Origin: an uncultured bacterium
Lineage (GTDB): Bacteria; Bacteroidota; Bacteroidia; Chitinophagales; Chitinophagaceae
DNA: 42,334 nt
NCBI GenBank assembly: GCA_903894575.1
Contig: CAITQQ010000254.1
Location: forward strand, 1-42,334
Reading direction: 5' to 3'
The notes below the pieces were generated by a model, which saw nothing but the letters and a program-made list of their open reading frames with translations, was not told the origin of the DNA and searched no databases. Made by a program: the position numbers and the translations under genes. Shown here piece by piece: positions 27,902-36,370 of this stretch (positions within the stretch are counted from its first letter, which is position 1; each line of letters starts with the position of its first letter).

Positions 27902-28369
27902 TTATTTCTTTGTTGTCTTTCTGGTTGTTTTTGCTGCCTTTGTGGCCTTTGCGGGCGCTTCCATGACAGGATCAGCCTCTTCTTCGGCTACCCCATCGCT
28001 CCACATTTCCTCTAACTTATAGAACCTTCTTGTTTCAGCCAGGAAAACATGAACCACCACGTTCACGTAATCAATCAAAATCCACTGACCGGCACTGTGC
28101 CCTTCATGCTTGTATGGCCTTTCATCGCACTCCGCTTTGACTTCTGCCTCTACCCAATCAGCAATGGCCCTTACCTGAACGGTGGACGAGGCTTCACAAA
28201 CAATAAAAAAATCTGAAACTGCTTCTGTAATCTTTCTAAGGTCCAGGGAAACCACATTTTCCCCTTTTTTATCGTGGATTGCATTGATGATCACTTTCAT
28301 GATCTTGCTGCTTCTGGTTAGCCTTGTAACTCTCTTGCGTGGTGCTGCTGACTCGGATATTGATGCCAA
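27902..28369 (-). CDS. rsfS: Ribosome silencing factor RsfS/YbeB; exact start uncertain (28369 is TTG, internal ATG at 28300)
   Basis: INAIHDKKGENVVSLDLRKITEAVSDFFIVCEASSTVQVRAIADWVEAEVK; WILIDYVNVVVHVFLAETRRFYKLEEMWSD. Confidence 0.92.
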   Translation of the reverse strand: MASISESAAPRKRVTRLTRSSKIMKVIINAIHDKKGENVVSLDLRKITEAVSDFFIVCEASSTVQVRAIADWVEAEVKAECDERPYKHEGHSAGQWILIDYVNVVVHVFLAETRRFYKLEEMWSDGVAEEEADPVMEAPAKATKAAKTTRKTTKK

Positions 28370-28404
28370 TGAATTTGTTTTAATTGTTCCTTAAGTAACT
28401 TGCC

Positions 28405-28412
28405 CAAAAATA
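28405..28412 (-). promoter_or_regulatory. Bacteroidota -7 promoter box upstream of rsfS-ftsH-LUD operon
   Basis: Minus strand TATTTTTGG, exact TAnnTTTG. Confidence 0.45.
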
Positions 28413-28443
28413 AGGATAATTTCCATCCCTTTGGGAGAGCAAC

Positions 28444-29178
28444 ATGACCGGCGAACCATTTAACATATTGCCCACAACTGATAGTACCAATAACCATGCC
28501 ATGAATGAGGCCCGTTTGGGACGAACTTCAGATGGTGCGGCTTATTTTGCTCTTGACCAGTACCAGGGTAAGGGTCAGAGGGCCAAAACCTGGAGCAGCA
28601 AGCCAGGTGAAAACATCATCCTCTCGGTTGTCAAAGACTGTTCAGGGCTTCAACTCAAGGACCAGTTTCAGCTTTCTGTTGCAGTAGCTTTGGCCTGTTT
28701 TGATTTTTTTTCCGCTTACGCGGGAGATGAAACCAAGATCAAATGGCCGAATGATATCTACTGGCGTGACAGAAAGGCAGGAGGCATACTGATCGAAAAC
28801 ATGGTCAAATCAGCCCGATGGGACAAAGCGATCATCGGAATGGGCATCAATATCAACCAGACTGCTTTTGATGCATTGGAGGGAAAACCAGTATCACTCA
28901 AACAAATCACTGGAAAAGCATTTGACCCAATCAGCCTTGCCAAAGAACTATGTCGTCATCTTGAGCAGCGGTTTTCCATGCTTAAAAACGAGCCCTCAGA
29001 CAAGCTGCTATCCGCATACAATGAGCATCTCTATAAAATTGATGAGGTGGTTCATTTCAAAAGAAACAACATCATGTTCCAGGCAAAAGTCAAAGGAGTC
29101 GACAAAAATGGACAGCTTTTGATCATGCATGGCGTGGAAGAGCGGATTCCCTTCGGAGAAATCACCTGGTTAGCCTAA
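28444..29178 (+). CDS. birA: Biotin--[acetyl-CoA-carboxylase] ligase
   Basis: LPTTDSTNNHAMNEA, DQYQGKGQRAKTWSSKPGENIILSVV, KWPNDIYWRDRKAGGILIEN, IIGMGININQT. Confidence 0.94.
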   Translation: MTGEPFNILPTTDSTNNHAMNEARLGRTSDGAAYFALDQYQGKGQRAKTWSSKPGENIILSVVKDCSGLQLKDQFQLSVAVALACFDFFSAYAGDETKIKWPNDIYWRDRKAGGILIENMVKSARWDKAIIGMGININQTAFDALEGKPVSLKQITGKAFDPISLAKELCRHLEQRFSMLKNEPSDKLLSAYNEHLYKIDEVVHFKRNNIMFQAKVKGVDKNGQLLIMHGVEERIPFGEITWLA

Positions 29179-29634
29179 TCCAAATGCTGCCGCAATCTCT
29201 TGGGCATGCTCCTTCACCTTCGGCTTGTCAATGATCTTGACCAATATCCCGTTTTCATCAATCAGGAAAGTGGTGCGCAAAACGCCCATGTATTTTTTAC
29301 CATACATGGATTTCTCGGCCCAAACCCCAAATTTCTCACAGAGGGCTTTGTCTGTATCTGCGATGAGGCGAAAAGGCAGGGCCTGCTTGGCGATGAACTT
29401 GAGGTGTGATTTCTCATCGTCTGGGCTTACTCCTACCACTTCGATTCCTTTTTTACTCAGCTCCTTGAAACCATCCCTGAGGTTGCAGGCCTGCACCGTA
29501 CAGGTACTGGTAGCATCCTTGGGATAAAAATAGAGTGCCAGCTTTTTGCCCTTGAAATCTGCAAGTTTGATTTTCTGTCCGTCCTGGTCCACGGCTGTGA
29601 ATGCAGGTGCTTTTTTGCCTTCGATAACTGCCAT
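29170..29634 (-). CDS. bcp: Thioredoxin-dependent thiol peroxidase (Bcp/PrxQ type)
   Basis: GKKLALYFYPKDATSTCTVQACNLRDGFKELSKKGIEVVGVSPDDEKSHLKFI, peroxiredoxin BCP signature. Confidence 0.94.
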   Translation of the reverse strand: MAVIEGKKAPAFTAVDQDGQKIKLADFKGKKLALYFYPKDATSTCTVQACNLRDGFKELSKKGIEVVGVSPDDEKSHLKFIAKQALPFRLIADTDKALCEKFGVWAEKSMYGKKYMGVLRTTFLIDENGILVKIIDKPKVKEHAQEIAAAFGLG

Positions 29635-29643
29635 ACTGTTGAA

Positions 29644-31338
29644 TTAGTTGCGTTTGATGATGTATTCGCGGGTCGTATTATTTCCCGCTTCATCATAAAC
29701 AACAACGGAAAGCTTATGTTCACCAACAGGAAAATGTTCATCTACGGTGTACGCAAATCGGTTGCCGGAAGGCTGAAACATCAGCCACTGCCCATCAACA
29801 CTGGCCTTGAAATCCCTGATGACCTTGTTGTTGTCTGCAACGTCAAAAACAATTCTTGATCCTGTGCGAACAGTTGCGCCTGATTGGAGGGAGGAAGATA
29901 GGGTCGGTGGCTGAAGATCCTCCAGCAACTGGAAATAGCCAAAATCACGGAACTGGGCTGCATACCAACCCTTCTCTTCCACCGCCTTCTTGATTTCTGT
30001 TTTTGCCTTGTAGGTTCTTTTCATGACCACCCTGTCTTTGTTCACCAAAAGGTTGTTCCGATTGGGTTTGAGGCGGGTGGTGAAATAAGATTGAACGGGG
30101 ATGTCTGCAGGAAGTGTTTGATAAACAGAAGAAAGTTCTGCCGCACTGTTGGCGTAAAATGATTGTAAAGAAAAATGGAAGGCATCATAAAAAGCATCTT
30201 CCTTGAAAACGAACTGGATGTTCTCATCCTCGTATACATTGATTGTATTGGGTTCTATCAATTCCCCGGAGTAAACATTCGCCTGTCTATCCACCGGTTT
30301 TCTGACAACCCTGAATTCCACATAGGAACTGTTCCCATAGGCATCCGTTACCTTGATACTATAGGCTTCGGGGGAAGAAGAAACCCGGATATGGTCGATA
30401 TCTCCATCACTGGGCTTGTACATGTCAACAGCATAGCCTCTCGGAGGGAAGAGCATCTGGTAATAGCCGCCTCCTTTTGCCCTCGTGGGGTAATCGATGT
30501 GGCCATTGAGGTACCTGGTTTTATCATACCCTATGTTATCCATCTCAAAGCCTGAAATCATGCCATCTTCCTTCAGCAAGGAGGCACTGAAAAACCCATT
30601 GGGATTGGGAATCCCTGTCATCCTGTCTGTAGCCTGAATGGCAATGAAGGCCCTGTCAAAAGGCAGTTCCACCATACCCAATGGCTTGTATTCATTTCCC
30701 ATCCTGACAAGGCTAAAAGGAACTGGTGATTGCTCATAAATACTTTTGTCCCGGTCATAAAAAACAAGCCGGTAAACATCAGGAGGGGTCACATCCTGCA
30801 AAGGAAACCTGTACAGCAAAGGATTCAGACAGTTTTCGGTTTTTGTATCCCTGATCTCAAAATGCACATGAGGACCTTGAGAAGCACCTGTATTGCCACT
30901 GTACCCTATCAACTGCCCCTTTTTCAGCGGAATGAGATCTGGAGGAAGGTTTACATCAATCTTCCAGGTTTGCTGTTCATATTGTTTTGCCTTCAGGAAT
31001 AGTTCTGCCGCCGGGATGAACCGGTTCATGTGGGCATAGAGCGTCGTGGTTCCGTTGGGATGGTTGATGTACAGGGCCCGGCCAAATCCCCCTGTCTCAA
31101 TTTTAATTCTGGCAAGATACCCATCCGCAGGAGCCAGGATGGGCAGGTTCTCCCTTCCCTCCGTTGAAAGGTCCAACCCCATGTGAAAATGGTTGTTCCT
31201 CATTTCTCCGAAATTGGCGTTGAGCTTGGGTTTGATGGACAATGGATAGGTGAAATAGTTCAAGCCGCCGGGTGGCTGTGCAACAACGCTGGTAGCAAGA
31301 AACAGGCTAAAAACATAGAAAAACAGGAAGGACCTCAT
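29644..31338 (-). CDS. M23 family metallopeptidase
   Basis: Signal peptide; NHFHMGLDLSTEGRENLPILAPADGYLARI and GNTGASQGPHVHFEIRD. Confidence 0.93.
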   Translation of the reverse strand: MRSFLFFYVFSLFLATSVVAQPPGGLNYFTYPLSIKPKLNANFGEMRNNHFHMGLDLSTEGRENLPILAPADGYLARIKIETGGFGRALYINHPNGTTTLYAHMNRFIPAAELFLKAKQYEQQTWKIDVNLPPDLIPLKKGQLIGYSGNTGASQGPHVHFEIRDTKTENCLNPLLYRFPLQDVTPPDVYRLVFYDRDKSIYEQSPVPFSLVRMGNEYKPLGMVELPFDRAFIAIQATDRMTGIPNPNGFFSASLLKEDGMISGFEMDNIGYDKTRYLNGHIDYPTRAKGGGYYQMLFPPRGYAVDMYKPSDGDIDHIRVSSSPEAYSIKVTDAYGNSSYVEFRVVRKPVDRQANVYSGELIEPNTINVYEDENIQFVFKEDAFYDAFHFSLQSFYANSAAELSSVYQTLPADIPVQSYFTTRLKPNRNNLLVNKDRVVMKRTYKAKTEIKKAVEEKGWYAAQFRDFGYFQLLEDLQPPTLSSSLQSGATVRTGSRIVFDVADNNKVIRDFKASVDGQWLMFQPSGNRFAYTVDEHFPVGEHKLSVVVYDEAGNNTTREYIIKRN

Positions 31339-31342
31339 GGTG

Positions 31343-31350
31343 CAAAGCTA
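31343..31350 (-). promoter_or_regulatory. Bacteroidota -7 promoter box abutting the M23 peptidase start codon
   Basis: Minus strand TAGCTTTG-CACC-ATG: exact TAnnTTTG ending 4 nt before the ATG. Confidence 0.5.
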
Positions 31351-31434
31351 CTGCCAGGAGCAGATTTTAAAAAAAATCAATCCTTCATACAACATATTGG
31401 CCTCTTTTGTTGTCTATTATTCAGCACCACTCAC

Positions 31435-31608
31435 ATGAAATACATCATCACAAAAATCGTAATGGTTTGGGCCGCATTGGCCGCCATCGTTGGCATCAGC
31501 AAAAAAAGAGAAAATGAATCTTTGAATGATGCCATCAAGTTCCCTGATATGGGCAAAACTGCTGTTGTGGAGGATTTCGAAATGGCTGCCTACCACAACC
31601 AGGCCTGA
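31435..31608 (+). CDS. Small protein (57 aa) with N-terminal hydrophobic segment, function unknown
   Basis: MKYIITKIVMVWAALAAIVGISKKRENESLNDAIKFPDMGKTAVVEDFEMAAYHNQA; the only plausible coding content between divergent genes. Confidence 0.5.
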   Translation: MKYIITKIVMVWAALAAIVGISKKRENESLNDAIKFPDMGKTAVVEDFEMAAYHNQA

Positions 31609-31687
31609 ATTTCCCACCAAGTTTCAACAGAAAGGATAATCTTATTGAATATCTGAATATTTCCTTCGCAAAGTTATGTCCAAACAT

Positions 31688-31695
31688 TACCTTTG
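31688..31695 (+). promoter_or_regulatory. Bacteroidota -7 promoter box upstream of carB
   Basis: TACCTTTGC, exact TAnnTTTG, 59 nt before the carB ATG. Confidence 0.5.
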
Positions 31696-31699
31696 CCCC

Positions 31700-31721
31700 C
31701 CGGGTATAACCCGGTTTTTTT
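31700..31721 (+). terminator. Intrinsic-terminator-like hairpin plus T7 tract in the carB leader region
   Basis: CCGGGT-ATA-ACCCGG followed by TTTTTTT. Confidence 0.6.
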
Positions 31722-31754
31722 ATGCCCTTAAACCAATAATCTCAAGTCCATCTC

Positions 31755-34577
31755 ATGCCAAAAGACGCTTCGATTCAATCAGTACTCATTATCGGTTCAG
31801 GACCCATCATCATCGGCCAGGCCTGTGAATTTGACTATTCAGGAACCCAAGCTGCCAGAAGTCTCCGCGAAGAGGGCATCAAGGTGATCCTGATCAATTC
31901 CAACCCGGCAACAATCATGACCGACCCCATGATGGCTGACAGGGTTTACCTTTTGCCATTGAATACCGAAAGCATCGAACAGATTCTTCAGGAAAACCAG
32001 ATTGATGCTGTTTTGGCTACCATGGGCGGACAAACAGCCCTGAACCTGGCCAAAGAGGCTGCTGAATTGGGAATTTGGGAAAAATACAACGTAAAACTGA
32101 TTGGGGTAGACATAAAGGCCATTGACAAAGCAGAAGACAGGGAACTGTTCAGGCAATGGATGATCCGCATGGGCATCCAGGTAGCCCCTGCAAAAACAGC
32201 CAACTCATTTTTGGAAGGAAAAGAGTTTGCCCAGGAAATCGGCTTCCCGCTAGTAATCAGACCCTCGTTCACCCTGGGTGGAACCGGTGGCGGCTTTGTA
32301 CACAGCAAAGAATTTTTGGATGAGGCATTGAACCGTGGCCTTTCCGCCTCTCCTATTCATGAGGTACTGGTGGAAAAAGCAGTCTTGGGATGGAAAGAGT
32401 ATGAGCTTGAATTGCTGAGGGATTCCAAAGACAATGTAGCCATCATTTGTACAGTAGAGAATTTTGACCCCATGGGGGTTCATACAGGAGATTCCATCAC
32501 GGTAGCACCCGCGATGACCCTAAGCGATACAGCCTTTCAGTTGATGAGGAATACCGCTATCAGGATGATGCGTGACCTTGGCAATTTTGCCGGTGGTTGC
32601 AACGTACAGTTTGCATTGAACCCTGAAACCGAAGAAATCATCGCGATTGAGATCAACCCGCGCGTAAGCCGCTCTTCTGCTCTGGCATCCAAAGCAACGG
32701 GATATCCCATCGCCAAAATTGCTGCAAAGCTTGCACTTGGTTACAGCCTTGATGAGTTGAAAAACCAAATAACCCAAACCACTTCGGCCTACTTTGAGCC
32801 TGCACTGGACTATGTCATCGTGAAAGTTCCAAGATGGAACTTCGACAAATTCAAAGGAGCCAATGATACGCTTGGTCTTCAGATGAAATCTGTAGGTGAA
32901 GTAATGTCCATTGGAAGAAGCTTTACAGAAGCCATTCAAAAGGCCTGTCAAAGCTTGGAAAACAATGCAGTCGGACTGGGATATTATGGCAAGAGCATGA
33001 TGCATGCCAATGAAATCCTGGAGTACCTGAAAACACCCAAATGGGACAGAATATTCCGTATCAAGGATGCCCTGATGATGGGCATCAGCGTGAAATCAAT
33101 TTGTCAGGCGACCTTGATTGACAGGTGGTTCATTTACGAAATACAGAAGATTGTTGATGTAGAGAAAGAAATTGCGAAATACAAATTTGATTCACTGCCC
33201 ATTGAATTGATCAAAAAAGCAAAACACCATGGCTTCAGCGATGAGCAGATTTGCAAGATCATGCAAGATGGTACGGAGGATGCTGTCTATGAAAAAAGAA
33301 AGGCTGCCGGCATCACCAGGGTGTACAAAATGGTGGATACCTGTTCTGCAGAATTTGAAGCCAAAACGCCTTATTTCTACAGCAGTTTTGAAAACAATGG
33401 TACCAACGAAAGCAAGGTAAGCGACAAGAAAAAAATCATCGTACTGGGCTCAGGACCGAACAGGATTGGCCAGGGCATTGAGTTTGATTATTGCTGTGTA
33501 CATGGTTTGCTTGCCATCAAAGAATGTGGCTTTGAGGCCATCATGGTCAATTGCAATCCTGAAACCGTTTCTACTGATTTTGATATTGCGGACAAGCTCT
33601 ATTTCGAACCCGTGTATTGGGAACACCTCTGGGAATTGATTGAATACGAAAAGCCAGAAGGAGTCATCGTACAATTGGGTGGACAAACAGCACTGAAACT
33701 GGCAGAAAAACTGCACAAGAAAGGCATCAAAATCATCGGTACATCCTTTGACAACATGGACATCGCTGAAGACCGTGGACGATTCAGTGATATGTTGAAA
33801 AGCCTGGAAATTCCTTATCCAAACTACGGAACTGCCAATACGGTGGATGAAGCAGTTGAGGTTGCCAAAACAGTGGGATACCCCGTGCTGGTCAGACCTT
33901 CCTATGTGTTGGGTGGACAAAGAATGCGGATTGTCATCAACGATGATGAGCTGGAATCTGCGGTAGTAAGCCTGCTCAAACATTTGCCTGACAACAAGAT
34001 CCTGATTGACCATTTCCTCGACCGTTGCCAGGAAGCAGAAATTGACGGGATTTTCGACGGAGAAAACTTCCATGTGATGGGTGTGATGGAGCATATTGAA
34101 CCAGCGGGCATCCACAGCGGAGACAGCAATGCCGTGCTTCCCGCCTTCAACCTTACCCCACTTGAGGTGACCACCATGGAGTTCTATGCAGAAAAAATTG
34201 CAAGGGCCCTTGATATCAGGGGATTGATCAACATACAATTTGCCATCAAGAAAGGCCAGGTATTTGTGATTGAAGCCAACCCACGTGCTTCCAGAACAAC
34301 CCCATTCATTGCAAAAGCCTATCAAATTCCTTACCTCAACATTGCGACCAAGATCATGATGGGAACGCACAAGTTGACTGATTTTACATACGAGAAAAAA
34401 TTGGAAGGATTTGCGATCAAGGAACCTGTATTCAGTTTCGATAAATTCCCTGGTGTCAGCAAGGAATTAGGGCCAGAAATGAAATCGACTGGCGAGGCCA
34501 TCCGTTTCATCAAAGACCTCAGGGATCCTTATTTCAGGACCTTGTACAAAGAGAGAAGCATGCACCTGAGCAAATAA
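31755..34577 (+). CDS. carB: Carbamoyl-phosphate synthase large subunit
   Basis: SVLIIGSGPIIIGQACEFDYSGTQAARSLREEGIKVILINSNPATIMTDP; duplicated ATP-grasp domains (IVLGSGPNRIGQGIEFDYCCVHG). Confidence 0.98.
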   Translation: MPKDASIQSVLIIGSGPIIIGQACEFDYSGTQAARSLREEGIKVILINSNPATIMTDPMMADRVYLLPLNTESIEQILQENQIDAVLATMGGQTALNLAKEAAELGIWEKYNVKLIGVDIKAIDKAEDRELFRQWMIRMGIQVAPAKTANSFLEGKEFAQEIGFPLVIRPSFTLGGTGGGFVHSKEFLDEALNRGLSASPIHEVLVEKAVLGWKEYELELLRDSKDNVAIICTVENFDPMGVHTGDSITVAPAMTLSDTAFQLMRNTAIRMMRDLGNFAGGCNVQFALNPETEEIIAIEINPRVSRSSALASKATGYPIAKIAAKLALGYSLDELKNQITQTTSAYFEPALDYVIVKVPRWNFDKFKGANDTLGLQMKSVGEVMSIGRSFTEAIQKACQSLENNAVGLGYYGKSMMHANEILEYLKTPKWDRIFRIKDALMMGISVKSICQATLIDRWFIYEIQKIVDVEKEIAKYKFDSLPIELIKKAKHHGFSDEQICKIMQDGTEDAVYEKRKAAGITRVYKMVDTCSAEFEAKTPYFYSSFENNGTNESKVSDKKKIIVLGSGPNRIGQGIEFDYCCVHGLLAIKECGFEAIMVNCNPETVSTDFDIADKLYFEPVYWEHLWELIEYEKPEGVIVQLGGQTALKLAEKLHKKGIKIIGTSFDNMDIAEDRGRFSDMLKSLEIPYPNYGTANTVDEAVEVAKTVGYPVLVRPSYVLGGQRMRIVINDDELESAVVSLLKHLPDNKILIDHFLDRCQEAEIDGIFDGENFHVMGVMEHIEPAGIHSGDSNAVLPAFNLTPLEVTTMEFYAEKIARALDIRGLINIQFAIKKGQVFVIEANPRASRTTPFIAKAYQIPYLNIATKIMMGTHKLTDFTYEKKLEGFAIKEPVFSFDKFPGVSKELGPEMKSTGEAIRFIKDLRDPYFRTLYKERSMHLSK

Positions 34578-34618
34578 AGTCTTGGGCAGTAGCGTGAAGG
34601 GGTACAATGGGAAATTGA

Positions 34619-35812
34619 TTACGCCTGCGCTTGTACATCATCACAGCAAGACAAGATGATGCCGCATGCTGTTCGTATTTCCTCTTCTGTAATGATCAGG
34701 GGTGGAGCCAATCGCATGCAATAGGAGGCAAAAAGAAACCAGTCTGTAAAGACGCCCTTCGATATGCATAAATCAATGACTTTTTTATTGGTTGCCCAAT
34801 CATCAAATTCAATGGCCATCAACAAACCCGCAGAGCGGAATGATTTGATGGCAGGATGCTGCAAGAGTTCCCTGAAAAGCATTTCCTTTTTTTGGACCTG
34901 ATCCATCAGCTTTTCCTCAACCAAGAACTCCAATGCAGCCATTCCTCCGGCACAGCAAGCAGGATGACCGCCAAAAGTAGTGATATGCCCAAGCACAGGA
35001 TTGAGGGTGAAGCTGTCCATCATTTCCTTCGAAGCAACAAAGGCACCAAGCGGCATACCACCACCCAGCGCTTTTCCCAAAAGGATTATGTCAGGCACAA
35101 TACCAAACTGTTCAAATGCAAACAAAGTGCCGGTGCGACCAAAGCCAGTCTGTATCTCATCCAAGACCAGCAAAGCTCCCGTTTCATCACAGAGCTGCCG
35201 GAGCATTTTCATCCATTCCAATGAAGGTGTCATTACACCCCTCTCCGCTTGTATGGGTTCTGCTATAACACAGGCAGTATGGGCATCAATGGCATCCAAT
35301 GATTCCATTTGATTGTGGTGAACATGTTTGATGCCAGGAATCAGGGGGCGGTAGGCGTTGCGCCAATATTCACTGCCCATTACACTCAAAGCACCCTGGG
35401 TTGATCCATGGTAAGAGTCATGGAAGGCCACCATGTTGTGGCGCCCTGTCAACCGTTTGGCCAGCTTCATGGCACCCTCTGTTGCTTCAGCTCCTGAGCT
35501 GGTGAAATAAATGGAATTCAGTGTTGCAGGAAGAAGGCTTGCGAGTTTTGTTGCATATTGAACCTGGGGAGACTCCACCAGTTCTCCATAGACCATGATG
35601 TGCATGTATTTGTCCAGCTGATCCTTGATGGCCTGCACCACTTTTGGATTGCGGTGACCAACATTGCACACACTGATGCCACTGATGACATCAATATATT
35701 CCTTGCCCTGCCTGTCGTACATCTTGCAACCCTCTGCAGCAACAATCTCCAATGCAAGGGGCGCATCCGAGGTTTGTGCAACATGCTGCAAGAAAAGTTC
35801 CCGTTGGTTCAT
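34619..35812 (-). CDS. Class III aminotransferase (acetylornithine/ornithine aminotransferase-like), PLP-dependent
   Basis: VISGISVCNVGHRNPKVVQAIKDQL, TSSGAEATEGAMKLAKR, VLDEIQTGFGRTGTLFAFEQFGIVPDIILLGKALGGGMPLGAFV. ATG at 35812 preferred. Confidence 0.93.
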   Translation of the reverse strand: MNQRELFLQHVAQTSDAPLALEIVAAEGCKMYDRQGKEYIDVISGISVCNVGHRNPKVVQAIKDQLDKYMHIMVYGELVESPQVQYATKLASLLPATLNSIYFTSSGAEATEGAMKLAKRLTGRHNMVAFHDSYHGSTQGALSVMGSEYWRNAYRPLIPGIKHVHHNQMESLDAIDAHTACVIAEPIQAERGVMTPSLEWMKMLRQLCDETGALLVLDEIQTGFGRTGTLFAFEQFGIVPDIILLGKALGGGMPLGAFVASKEMMDSFTLNPVLGHITTFGGHPACCAGGMAALEFLVEEKLMDQVQKKEMLFRELLQHPAIKSFRSAGLLMAIEFDDWATNKKVIDLCISKGVFTDWFLFASYCMRLAPPLIITEEEIRTACGIILSCCDDVQAQA

Positions 35813-35854
35813 GAAGACAAAGTTCCACAATATGCGATAACTTTAAGAAAAAAT

Positions 35855-36367
35855 ATGCCGGTCATTCTCCCTGTAAAAGGTATTTCTCCTTCGTTTGGCG
35901 AAGATGTATTCATTGCACCCAATGCCACCATTGTTGGCGATGTGCGCATGGGCGATCGTTGCAGCATCTGGTTCAATGCCGTGGTTCGTGGAGATGTAAA
36001 TGGCATCAGCATCGGCAACAGGGTGAACATCCAGGACAATGCTGTCATCCACTGCACCTACGAAAAAAATCCAACCAGCATCGGAAACAATGTGAGCATA
36101 GGACATGGTGCTATTGTTCATGGCTGCACAGTACATGATAATGTGTTGATTGGGATGGGTGCGATCGTGATGGACAGGGCTGTCATCGGTAGCAACTCCA
36201 TTATTGCAGCAGGCGCTGTCGTATTGGAAGGCACCATCGTACCCGAAGGTTCCATTTTTGCTGGCGTACCTGCAAAAAAAGTAAAAGACATTTCACCCGA
36301 AAAAATCAGCGGAGAGATAGAAAGGATTGCCAACAATTATTCGATGTACAGCAGTTGGTTCAAATAG
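35855..36367 (+). CDS. Gamma-carbonic anhydrase family protein (left-handed beta-helix)
   Basis: IAPNATIVGDVRMGDRCSIWFNAVVRGDVNGISIGNRVNIQDNAVIHCTYEKNPTSIGNNVSIGHGAIVHGCTVHDNVLIGMGAIVMDRAVI hexapeptide repeats. The track ORF from 35558 runs antisense through the neighbour; true start likely 35855. Confidence 0.92.
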   Translation: MPVILPVKGISPSFGEDVFIAPNATIVGDVRMGDRCSIWFNAVVRGDVNGISIGNRVNIQDNAVIHCTYEKNPTSIGNNVSIGHGAIVHGCTVHDNVLIGMGAIVMDRAVIGSNSIIAAGAVVLEGTIVPEGSIFAGVPAKKVKDISPEKISGEIERIANNYSMYSSWFK

Positions 36368-36370
36368 TGA

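Noticed and set aside
33450-34370. 306-aa ORF antisense to carB
   Set aside because: Fully inside a strongly conserved gene on the opposite strand; sequence is low in recognisable motifs and rich in His/Phe/Cys as expected from antisense frames.
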